DNA of 64,000 bases from Phaeosaccion multiseriatum (lineage: Eukaryota > Ochrophyta, other classes). The DNA is taken from positions 5,084,001 through 5,148,000 of the forward strand of contig OZ218953.1 in assembly GCA_965112735.1 (NCBI GenBank), given 5' to 3'. The translations under genes were made by a program, and so were the position numbers. Of this stretch, positions 35,351-46,300 are shown piece by piece. Numbering within the stretch: the stretch's first letter is position 1; each line of letters starts with the position of its first letter. The notes beneath the pieces were generated by a model. That model did no database searches. It had not been told where the DNA came from and was given only the letters and a program-made list of their open reading frames with translations.

Positions 35351-37377
35351 GTTGACCTCCCTTTGCGTGTTGAGGCACGGTCAGCAGAGTAATGAGTCGT
35401 CGCCAGCCAGCTAGTCACAATGACTTACTGTATTCTTTAGATGGCCCACTACACCGCTGAGTCATGACAATCACTCACTACATCACCCTTGACTGTTCCC
35501 ATTGCTCGCAATAGGTACGCACACTGGGAGGCAGGCTTACCTTCCTGCTGAACAAGATGCAGAGCGACGAGGAAGCAAAGGTGGTGCTCAGAGAGGAGGC
35601 GAAGAAGATGGAGGCACAAGTCCGGAGCCTCGCGGCGAGGGCGGAGGAGCTGCAGCAAAAGCTGGAGGAGTCCGGGGAGGGCAACCGCATCATCACACAG
35701 GCCATGCGTCTCAAACAGGAGGAGCTGGAGGAGCTGACTATCCGACACGAGGCCATCGGAAGGCAGCTCAAGAAGGCCGAGAACGAGAGCGCCAGCGGTG
35801 GGGCCCTGCTTACGACTGGGACGATGGCGATGACGGAGCAACGGCCCGAGGTGGATGGAGACGACAACAATAACGAAAAGGATGGGGCGGGGGGGGGTGG
35901 GGGAGGACCTCTGCACGACCCCGCCGCCGTTAAGGCGAGTGGGGGTCGAGGTATCTTCTACGTGGAGTCCAAGCCCTCTCAGGGGCTGCTGCTGGTGCGC
36001 GGGAAGCGCAGCGGGCACCGGGAGTGGTTGGACCAGCAGCAGGACCTCAACGGATTCCTGAAACGCGCCCAGCGATCTACTCGCCTCAAGGAGATGCTGA
36101 TTGAGCGACTGTGTCAAGTGTATGCCCTGCTCTTGGTCACGGAAGAGGCCACAGCCGACCGAGAGAAGCAGCTCGGGGAGAAGAAGAAGCAATTCGAGGT
36201 GTACTCGCGCAAGAACGCGTACCTGCAAGAGAGGGTGGCGACGGAGGAAGACGCCAAGAGAAGAACGCTCATTCGCTATGTGCATGCAGTCAAGGCCGCC
36301 GCGAGTGTCGGAGTGAGCCCGGACGCAGCCAAGACGATGGCCGCGGCCGTGGGTCAGCCCGGTGCGGGAGTGCTTCAGCTGCCGGAGAGTGGCATTACGG
36401 ACGAAGAAGTGCATGCCATCGCAGCCCTTTTGAGGGGCAACACCACCATCTCGGAGCTTAATCTACGAGGCAACGAGGTGACGGATGAAGGCGCTCGGGC
36501 TCTGGCTGCGGTAGTGGGGGGGAGGTCGGCGTTGCGATCCATCGACCTTCGCGAGAACCGCATTAGCAAGCAGGGAGTGAGAGACCTGGCCGAAGCGTTG
36601 GAGAGGAGCGAGCGCGTAAGGCATGTCTACGTGCACGCAGGAGGGAAGATCGAGGCCCTTGGAACGGGCGTGTGGGCGGCTCCTAGAGGAGGGGGAGGAG
36701 GAGGAGGAGGAGGGGGAGGGGGAGGGGGAGGGGGGGGAGAAGGAGGCACGGCATCTGTACCGATGGTAACGGTCGAGACTGTATGTGTGATTGACGTGAG
36801 AGAGAACCTTCCACCCAAGCAGCACAGCGTAACGGCCATTGCTCGGGTGATGGAAGACGACACCCTCGACCTTCCGGAGGGACTACACGGGGGGGCAACG
36901 GCACCCACCTTCGCCAACACAATGATGGGCAAGGGAGGAGGAGGGTCGGGCGGGGCAGCGACGGGTGGAAGGAGGGGGAAGGGAAATGTTGAAAAGATGA
37001 ATAGGGAGGAGAGGGCGCGAAGGAAGGCAGATAAACGCGCCAAGAGTCTGGCCCATGCCAAGCACCGAGAGATGGAGTCCAACTGGAATGGGCGCTCAGG
37101 AGGGCTGGAGGTGAGGGCACCAGGGGGCAGTGGGCAGGGGGGGCAAAGCAGCAGCAGCGGCGGCGGTGGTGGTGGTAACAACAGCGGAAGTCTCCCTCCT
37201 GTGAACGACCACCCGACTCTGGATGTGGATGACCAACACCTGAACGACCTCGATGGAGAGCATAGAGCCCACTCACTGAGGAACAGCCCGTTTGCAGGGC
37301 ACTCATCCAGCAAGCAGAACACTGGCAGCAGCTCAGTCAAGCTCAGCCGGGGAGGGACGCGAAGGGGGGGTGGGTGA
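33596..37377 (+). CDS. Long coiled-coil protein with C-terminal LRR (RNI-like) repeats
   Basis: Exons 33596-34918, 35087-35191 and 35515-37377 join in frame to 1096 residues. Residues about 80-600 form a nearly continuous coiled coil with heptads of Leu/Ala and charged residues (for example EKVFQLLERLKLAELAKNK). A central globular or helical segment (about 610-750) includes RGIFYVESKPSQGLLLVRGK and LIERLCQVYALLLVTEEATA. Residues about 760-855 contain three leucine-rich repeats of the ribonuclease-inhibitor type (TTISELNLRGNEVTDEGARA and ALRSIDLRENRISKQGVRDL). A poly-Gly tract follows, and then a basic, low-complexity tail. The first ATG is used. It is probably a cytoskeletal or scaffold protein; I do not recognise a named family. 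Confidence 0.85.
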
Positions 37378-38255
37378 CGATGGTAGCGCGCTAGTAGCAG
37401 GCTAGTAGCAGGGGAGCATCGCCACGGCAGCACCACCTTTGGACTAAACTTTGGTTGACATACAAACATAGTTTATACTTTCACACACTCGTTCTTCTCT
37501 CTGTGTCTTCTCTGCTTATAATTATTACATAATGTTATGTACAAGCGCGCACGACACGACGCAGCACGACGGACGAGTACAAAGGTCAGCGCCCCACCCT
37601 CGCCACCAGTCTGGCCTACACATCCCCACATACGTGTATATTCCCTCACTCAACATGCACACCGACTGCCCCCCCCAGGGTAGCTGGCTGAAAGTAGGGA
37701 AACGACTCCTTTAGTCCAGCCCGATTGAAAAGGGTAACGCCCTGGAGGGCAAGCCTCTATCGCGCTTGAGGGAGAGTCTCGTGGCGAGGTGTAGGACCTG
37801 CACGCTATCGCTGGCTGCGTCTCAGATGGTGGCCTGATGGTGGTGGTATTTCGTCATCGCCAAAGCTTGGTGCTATCCTCTGTCTGCCAGCCCCCATCTC
37901 CCTCCTTCCCTCCTGGCCTTCGAAGCTAATTCACAGGCCCGGCCCTGCTTCTCACGGACAGCTCCGCCCTCGCCGCCTGCACCTCCTGGTGATACCTTCC
38001 ATCCACATCCACACCAACCACCCTCCCATGAGTGTCGCCATTTTTCCAACCTGGCTCAAGGTGGATGAGAAATGAGTAGCTCAGTCCAGCCCGATTGAAA
38101 AGAGGGTTCGGCGGTTGGGGGAGGGTGTCGCGGCGAGGCTTCGTAGACGCTTCTCTCGTACATGCCACCGCCAGATGTTGGCGCAATGAGGTCGCCGTGA
38201 AAACGCCGCACCTATCCCCCGTCAGCCCCTCCTCCCCTTTGAAGCTCCAGCTCAC
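37378..38255. other. Convergent spacer carrying a decayed duplicate of the ccdA 3' region
   Basis: Between the stop codons of the coiled-coil gene (+) and ccdA (-). A roughly 370-bp unit occurs twice: the 20-mer AGTCCAGCCCGATTGAAAAG is identical at 37713-37732 and 38083-38102. Flanking sequence matches less well, for example GGGAGAGTCTCGTGGCGAGG against GGGAGGGTGTCGCGGCGAGG. The left copy continues at 37936-37985 into sequence resembling the end of the ccdA coding region. No intact gene was found here. Confidence 0.6.
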
Positions 38256-39395
38256 TCACAGACCTGTCGCTGCTTGACCGAACAGAGCTGACAGACCCGT
38301 CCAAGTCCCGTATGATATAAGGACAGCTCCGCTCGCGGAAGGTACCCACGTGAGGCCGCTCGAGCTCATGATGCGCGAGAGGGTGCCTGATGCCGTGCCT
38401 GCTATCACCAGGGTCGTTGTGTATCCCAACGAGTAGAACAGGAGGAGCCCCAGTCCGAGCACCGGGTCCTGGGAAGTCGCCACAAAGCCCAGTATGCTGG
38501 CCAGCACAGGGGTGCAGCAGGGAGAAGCAATGAACGCGGAGCTCGCGCCGAGGGCATATGTCCGAGCCGACCTGGGCACCTTGCGCAGAAAGCCAACCGA
38601 CCCGTCGTTGCTTCCGAGGGATGGCAGGGATATGTTGATGACGTTCAACAGGTTCAGACCCATCGCCACTGCAATCCCAGCCGAAAGGGTGGGAAGCACG
38701 GCCTCTCCGACCTCACCCCCTACGCTCATCACCGTGCTGAATCCCACGGCTTTGCCCGAGAGCGCCGCCGACACCCCAAAGATGGACAGCATGGTGGCCA
38801 GGCCAGCGGCGAAGGCAGCTGAAGGGAGGAAGCCCGTCTGCGCCAGGCCGAAACTATTGAAGCCATCGTCGTCGTCATCATCGCCCCAGTCCAGTAGGCT
38901 GCTACTCTCCCCTGCCGCCTCGTCACCCTCGGCTACTACTGACCCCCCCCCATCTGCGGCCAGCTTGGCCTCCCGCTCCTCCTTTGCCTCCCTCTCCACC
39001 TCCTCTTGCGTCCCGGCGATATACCCCATCGTCAGCGGCAAGAGACCGAGCGCACACGGCGAGAAGGACATGGTGACCCCGGTGGCGTACATGACCGCCA
39101 AAGAGAGCGGCGAGATGTGAGTCAGCTCGGACGCCGCCAGCTGCCCTGCCTGCTGCTGCAGCTGAAAGACATCCACGCTGTCGAACATGGAGAGCGCCGA
39201 CAAAGAAGCCGCCCCCCCCCGGACGCTGCCGCCACTGCTCTGTCTGGCCCTAATCCCTCTGCTCTCGCTGCTACTCTGCTGGGCACTTCGTTTGACGACA
39301 CTTGAGGCGGCGAAAGCGGCGGGAGAGGCCACAAAGGCTTGGGCCCGCCCCGACAGGTGGGCTAGTCCCACACCCGCGAGAGCGCTCCACCGCAT
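38256..39395 (-). CDS. ccdA: Plastid CcdA/DsbD-type thiol:disulfide transmembrane protein
   Basis: A single exon of 379 residues from ATG 39395. Residues 1-20 are a signal peptide ending AQAF, with AFVASPAAF giving an ASAFAP-like plastid signal. The core is a CcdA six-helix domain: TM1 with FSPCALGLLPLTMGYIAG (Cys-114), TM helices at about 190-212 and 232-257, TM4 with AFIASPCCTPVLASILGF (Cys-293/294), and C-terminal helices at about 308-330 and 350-375. The Cys in TM1 and in the TM4 SPCxTP motif are the redox pair that carries electrons from stromal thioredoxin to the thylakoid lumen for cytochrome c/f maturation. Unusually, an acidic loop of about 60 residues (about 130-187, including six consecutive Asp) is inserted after TM1. 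An in-frame ATG 48 bp upstream (39443) gives an Arg-rich leader and is less likely. Confidence 0.92.
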   Translation of the reverse strand: MRWSALAGVGLAHLSGRAQAFVASPAAFAASSVVKRSAQQSSSESRGIRARQSSGGSVRGGAASLSALSMFDSVDVFQLQQQAGQLAASELTHISPLSLAVMYATGVTMSFSPCALGLLPLTMGYIAGTQEEVEREAKEEREAKLAADGGGSVVAEGDEAAGESSSLLDWGDDDDDDGFNSFGLAQTGFLPSAAFAAGLATMLSIFGVSAALSGKAVGFSTVMSVGGEVGEAVLPTLSAGIAVAMGLNLLNVINISLPSLGSNDGSVGFLRKVPRSARTYALGASSAFIASPCCTPVLASILGFVATSQDPVLGLGLLLFYSLGYTTTLVIAGTASGTLSRIMSSSGLTWVPSASGAVLISYGTWTGLSALFGQAATGL

Positions 39396-40356
39396 TGTAT
39401 TACGTCTCCTCCTCCCCCACAGTTCCTCTCTCCTCCGCCGCATGGCCGCCCTCCTTTTTTTTTTTGATTATCGGTCCCATCCCTCATTTGCAGGTGTATG
39501 GGAGTATCATTGAAACTGACACACAAACTAAAGCCGTTGGCGCCGCAGTTTCAGTGCTTTGGACGCGGTTTTACCATCGATCTTGCCTCCGCTATAGACG
39601 GGCAAGGGGAAACAACAGCAACATCAGAGAGGACCACAAGGAGGAGGATTGCAAACTTTTATCACTCACCCTCCGGGATAAGCAGGAGGAAGGACAGGAG
39701 TACTCTTGAGCTGCTCTTTTCCACCTATCGTCTCGATTTTTGGCGTCAAGCTGGGGAGGCAACTGGTGGGCTCTACCACATTAGCCGCCGCGGGCGGCTT
39801 CAGGAGAAGGCTACGACCGGAAGGGCACTAAATCACTAGTGTGCTTTGAGGAGAGGTGAGCAGCGTCGTACTTTGTGGGAGGGCATTGCATTTGGGTGCT
39901 GATTCTGCGGCTGCTGCTGGTGCTGGTGCTGGTGCTGGTGCTGGGTGCTGCTGCGGCATTGTGCTGTTACTGCTCTTGTTTTGCCAAACCGCCGGTACTC
40001 CTATTACAGCTGACCCTTGAATACACTTAGCTGCGAGGCTGACCAGCAACGCTATTGCATTCTATAATGGTGTGTTGGGGTGGGCGGTGAGGGCATCGTG
40101 TAACGGAATGGTGTGTGAGCCTTGGGATGACTGCTTCTGCTGGTACCACTGCGGAACGCTAAAGAGTAACTTGGGCTCGATGATACGCATCCATCAGTTG
40201 TAAAGGCAGCAGCGACTTACTTGCCTACTCCTCTCTCTTCCTCCTCGTCCTCCTCCTCCTCCTCCTCCTCATCCTCCCCCCACGACATCCACCCTTCCTC
40301 CCCTCCCCTTCCCTCAGGCCCAAGGGTCGCCCTTGGTGCACTCCGGTGGCAAGGCC
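39396..40356. promoter_or_regulatory. Divergent region between ccdA (-) and the giant surface-protein gene (+)
   Basis: 961 bp with no convincing gene. Features are a T-run at 39452-39464, a (TGCTGG)n-type tract at 39909-39955 and (CTC)n at 40232-40272 close to the giant gene's start. Both promoters and 5' leaders must lie here. Confidence 0.45.
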
Positions 40357-43300
40357 ATGGGCCATCATCCACAACGGTGGCGCTCCATCATGGCGCTGCC
40401 CGGTTTAGTTTTGTTAGTGCTCGTGGCGCTTGCTGCTTTTCAAATACAAGTAGCCCGAGCAGCAGCTGTCAGCGTACCTGGCTCGCCGTCAGCGGTGCGG
40501 CTGAACGTACTCAGCGGCGACTCAATAGAAGTTAGCTTCGACGCTCCCCTTTCGGACGGGGGCGCGGTGGTGCAAAGCTACGAGGTGGAGTGGGACACCG
40601 ACCCAGGCACACGAGAGGTGCAGTGGGTGCGGAGTTACGCAGATACAGGACCCAACGAGATTCAGACCATTACGACCACTGCAGACGATGTAGACGAGGT
40701 CCAGATGGTAGTCACGGCGGCCAATCAGACGCTAGAAGTACAACAGATTGTGGTTTCGGACGCCACATCTGGAAGCTTCATGCTGAGTTTGGACCTGACA
40801 TCACGGGGGGGCAGCGTGCAAACCTCAGGAGAGATTGCCTACAATGCTAACAGCACCACCGACAGCGGGTACCTGAGTGTGGGTGCGGTGCTGGAGGCGA
40901 TGCAAAATTTGGGGGAGGGTTCCATTCATGACGTGAGCAGTGTCTACACCATTGACGCAGGCAATGTGTACACCTACACGTGGAATGTGACCTTCGCCGG
41001 CAGCCTTGGTAACATTCCCCAAATGACGCTCGGGGGCGCGAGCCTCAGCCCGGCGGGGGCAGATGTGAATATCACCACCATCCAGGACGGCAACGTACTG
41101 GGGGGTAGCTTTCGTTTGGGGTATGGGGGCTTTACCACAGCCAGCATTGACCACGACGCCAGCGGGGCCGAGTTTGCCGCGGCGCTGGAGGACCTGGCCA
41201 GTATTGACAGCGTGGTTGTGGAACGGTTAGGCCCCGACGACCAGGGAGGTTACAATTGGACAGTAGCCTTTACGAGCGACAATCAGGACGGCAATCTCGA
41301 CCTCATGACTGTGGAAGACCTGGCGCTGCTCACCGGAGACGGGGCATCAGTCGAGGTCGAGGCAGTCACGGACGGCTCGGAGCTGAGCGGCTCGTTCAAC
41401 GTCACCTGGGACGGAGCCGACGACGCCAACACCACCACCCTTGCCTTCAACGCCACGGCAGAGGATGTCAGAACCGCCCTCGAGGGAGACCTCGGGACGG
41501 GGGCCCTTGCAGTCTATCGCACGGGGCCGGATAACCAACTCGGCTACGTGTGGGAGGTGCACTTCACAGAGATGGAGGGGGACGTGCCTGACCTTGTGGC
41601 GAGTGCGTTCAACTCATCGTTGGAGGGGGGGGGCGCCACACTCACGGTGGAGGAGACGAGACAAGGCACCTGGCAGGAGATACAGACCATTGCAGCCACT
41701 GCAGCGTCCGGAGCAGCGAACGGCGTGTCCAACGATACGATGTTTGTGCTTGCCTACAATGGGTACGAGACGGGACCCATTCTCGCCGTGGTGAACAACA
41801 GCTGCGACCCCGCCCAGCCGGAGGTGCAGGTGGTCTACACAACCACAACGGACACGCAGAGCAGCGGCGGGGACAGCCACGTGAGCTACGGGCTCACCTT
41901 CCGTCTCGTCTACTACGACGCGGCTGGAGAGGCGTACGCTACGAGTGACATCGACGCCAACCCCGACTTTGGTGACTGCAGCGCACCCGCAGCTGTCATT
42001 CAGAGCGAGTTGGAGGATCTGTTGGACTCTTCCGTTACCGTGTCGTACTCCGAGGCAGCAGATGACGACGGCTGCACTTGGGCCATTACCTTTTCGGACA
42101 CGCCGGGCAATGTGGAGGGCATGAAGGTGGAGTCGGGGACGAGCTACGGCCCCGACGACGAGGTGTATGTGGGGGATGATACCGTAGGGGTGTACACCCA
42201 AGTCAATGGCACGATTGACGCCATCAAGTACGAGCTGGAGCTGCTCACAGGGGTGGGAGAGGTGACGGTTACAGCGAGGAACGAGACCAGCAGCACAGGG
42301 GAGTGCATTTGGGACGTGGAGTTTGAAGACAACACTGGCAGTGCAGCCGATGGAGGGGAGCTTCTCCTTCTCACAGTGACTTACTATGAGAGCACCAACG
42401 GCACATATAGCAATGAGACCTTCACGGGCGACACCATCTCTGTAGCACGGAATCGCAGCGGCACCAGCGAGGAGCTGGGTGGGGACTTTGTCTTGGCCTA
42501 CATGGGGGAGAGGACCCAGTACCTTCCTAGCGACGCCTCGGCCAGGGACGTGAAACTCGCACTGGAGGCCTTGGACAGCATCGTCAGCGTGGACGTGGAA
42601 CGATACGACGGTGACGCCCTCGTCAACGGAGGCTACACCTGGGCCGTCAGCTTCCTCACCAGCCTTGGAGACTTGGTTGCTCTGACCACCGACGTTGGTG
42701 CTGTGACGGGCACTGCCCCCACCATGACTGTCGGAGAGATCACAACGGGCGTGGCCCCTCCCTTCAACAGCCTAGACTCCGTCAATGGTCTCTCTCTCGG
42801 CTCCACCACCATCACCGACCTGAGCGACCTCTCCCTCACCATCACCGATCTGGAGGAGGGCATTGCGTACTATGTGCGAGTGACGGCTGCCAACACCCTC
42901 GGTTACGGCGCTGCGGAGATGGCTTCTTCCCCGTTCGCCATCCCCGAGCCCCAGCCCAGCGACGCCCCTCTCAACGTGACCATTGAGGCCATCGACGGCT
43001 CCACCCTTCGCGTGGGCTTCTCCACACCAGCGTCTACGGGAGGGGAGGAAGTGGACAAGTATCGAGTGGAGTACTCCACCGAGCCTTTTGAGGATGAGGT
43101 ACAGTCCGTTCGCATCAGCTGCGGCGTGCAAGAGGAGGTGCAGGTGGTGACTTCTTCGGCAGAGGCAGTGGTGGAGGTACAACTTGTGCACGCGAAACTG
43201 GACGACACCTTTAGTGACTTATACAGCGGAGCCATGGTGTACGAGGTTCAGAACGTTACGTGTGACGCCAGCGGGGGCTCCTTCGCCCTCACTTTTGACG

Positions 43301-46300
43301 GACACACCACCGACTCCATCGCCTACGACGCCTCAGAAATCGAGGTGGCAGCGGCGCTGGAGGAGCTCTCCAACATCAACAGCGTCAATGTGACCTTCGC
43401 CGCCGGAGTCAGCACCGCCTGCAACGAGTACCCTTCGCTGGAGGCCTTTGCCGTTACTTTTGTTGACATGGAAGACTTTAGCGGAGACGTGCCCTTGATG
43501 ACGAGTGTGGTGGACGATCTGACGGGCAATCGACGGGTGACTGTGGTGGAGCTCGAGCAAGGAGTGGCCACCATGTCGGGCACCTTCAAGTTGACGTTCA
43601 AGGGACACACCACCACCGAGCTGGCCTACAATGCCGGTGTGGAGGACGTGCAGTCCGCGCTGGAGTATCTGGACCCGATCGGCGAGGGGGGGGTGAATGT
43701 GAGCAGCGGAAACCTGACCAGCGCCTACGAAACCATGTGGAGGGTAAGCTTCAGCGGTGGCACGGTGGAGGGAGACGTGGAGGCCCTGCAAGTGTACAGT
43801 TACAACGACAAGCTGATGGGCAACGGAGCCTCCCTCCAAGTATACACCGACGGAGAGGAGAGCAACTTCGAGCGAAGGGGGGCAGAGCCTTCCATCCAAG
43901 GCAACGTGCTATCGGGCACGTTTGCGCTGACGCTTCGCGGACACACCACCGACAGCATTGAGTTTAATGCTGCGGAAACCACCATGAAGGCCCGTTTGGA
44001 GGAGCTGGACAATGTGGGGACGGTGGAGGTGGACCGATCGGGGCCAGACGGACAGATGGGCTATGCTTGGACCATCACCTTCCTCGACAACCCGGGCTAC
44101 TTTCCGATGGGTAGTGGCAATGTGGCTGCACTCGAGGTGGACTCCAGTGGCCTCATGGGCACTTCACCGCTGGTCAATGTCACCGACCTGACCGAGGGCA
44201 GCGAGCCCCTTGACGGAACCTTCTCCCTCTCTCTCATGGGCAGCAACAATGTTACCTATACGACGGAGGAGCTGTACTACAACGCGCTTCCGTCCGAGCT
44301 GGAGGCGTCTCTGGAAGCGCTTGCAGGGGTGGGGAATGTGGCCGTGGAGAGGGTGGAGAACACCAACGGCTACTCGTGGGCCGTCACCTTCCTCTCCTGC
44401 CGTGCCAACGCAACCACCGGTGTCGACATTTGCAACGATGGAGACGTGGAGCTGCTCGCCTTTTACACCAATGCCACGTCTCTCACGGGCTGCTCCGACA
44501 ACGTCACTACCTCCGTCACCACTGTGGTGCAAGGAAGCGCAGGAGACAGCAGCAGCAGCGTGGAGCTCAGCGACTTGACGGCAGGCAGTCCGTACAGCGT
44601 AGACTTGGAGGACCTGACTGCAGGCACCGCTGTCTACGCTCGTGTGGCCGCCCACACGGTCATGTCGTACGGTCTCAAGAGCCTGACTACGCCGGAGTAC
44701 GCCACCCCCAGTAACGTGCAACCCGGAGCCTTGGAGCCGGTGCGTCTCGTCAGCAGCACCGACACGAGTATCAGCCTCGAGTGGAGGCCCCCCACGGTGG
44801 ACGGGGGCGAGGCGGTGGGCGGTTACGAACTGTGGATGGGCGAATGGGCAACGTCCAATTTCCGCTTGGTGTATGACGGTCTGGACGCGCCGGATGTAAC
44901 CTCCTTCACCGTCAGCACGACCAACTTTCCCGAGCTGGAGAGTGGCAGGACGTATCGGTTCCAGGCGAGGGCCGTCAACTACTGCAGCGCCATCGACACT
45001 GACGAGGCATGCTATGGCGAGTTTAGCGAGGCGGTGGCCTACACTGTGCGGGCGGCAAGAGCTCCCCAAGCCCCTCTGCAGGCGCACCGAGACGCAAATT
45101 CGAATGCCTCTGCCATTTCAATTTACTGGGACGCCCCCATGGACAATGGCGGTAGCGCTGTGACTTCCTACAAGGTTTACACAGAGGACCAGGCCGGCAA
45201 CACGACCACGCACACCGTCGCCGTCGATTCATCCGCCTCGGACGCTATGTGGGAGCCGCTGGGGCTAACGGTGGACGTGAACGAGGGGGAGCTGTACACC
45301 TTCTCCATTCAGGCCGTCAACAGCCTGGGCACCTCCGGAGTCGGTCCTTCTCTCACCGTGGTGGCCGCTCTCCTCCCAGGTATGGACGCCAGCACCAATC
45401 AGACGTACGCGCTTACCAAGCCGCAAGTGGAAGACGTTAGTGCTACGACCATTTCTGTGAGCTGGAGCGACCCGGCTGACACGGGAGGGAGTCCCATCAC
45501 CGGCTACGTGTTGTACATGTTCGAAGGCGTGGCACTCAACTCGCAAGCGGACGAGGAACCCGTCAAGAAGGAGGTGCAGGTGGTCACCACGGAGGTATCT
45601 GACCCCGCCCGGGAAGTACAGGAGTTGGTGGTACGCAACGTCACAGGCGGCACCTTCACTCTGCGTGTGCAGGCCGATGGACTGGGCGGGGAGGTGGACG
45701 GCACCACTGCAGAGATTGATTTCGATGCTTCTGAGGCCAGCGTGGAGGCACTCATCGCTGCCATTGACTCCGATTTGGGCTCTGTCGATGTGTCTCGCTC
45801 CATCAGTGTGAGTGGCACCACCTACACGTGGAGCATCACATTCTCGGACTATGAGGGAGACGTGGAGCTGTTGGTGATAGACACGGCCGAGCTCGACGCC
45901 TCCTCTGGCGCTGTGATTGACTACGACGTTAGCACGGTCACAGATGGCACGGAGCGACTGCAGGGCACCTTCACACTGGCTCTGGACGGTTACGAGACTT
46001 ACCCCCTGGGGTACTCGGTTTCCGAGGCTGGCATGAAGCAGGCCCTGGAGAATCTCGACTCTGTGGGCGTGGTGACGGTGAGCCGGAACGAGTCGACCTC
46101 GGGAGGTGACTACGGAGCCTATGCATGGACCATCACTTTCGATAGCGACGTTGGTGACATGGCCATGCTGGAGGCCACCGCGGGGAGACTCACAGGAGGC
46201 GACGCAGACATCAGCGTGAGCGAGTACCAAGCGGGCTCTGCAGCGACCGTGGTGTATGACGGGGAGGGGCAGCCTTCCGTCAAGAGCTGGGCCGTTACGG

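Noticed and set aside
35449-37469. Antisense frames of ~280-320 codons over the coiled-coil/LRR gene
   Set aside because: Shadows of a GC-rich, biased sense frame; no start context or domain.
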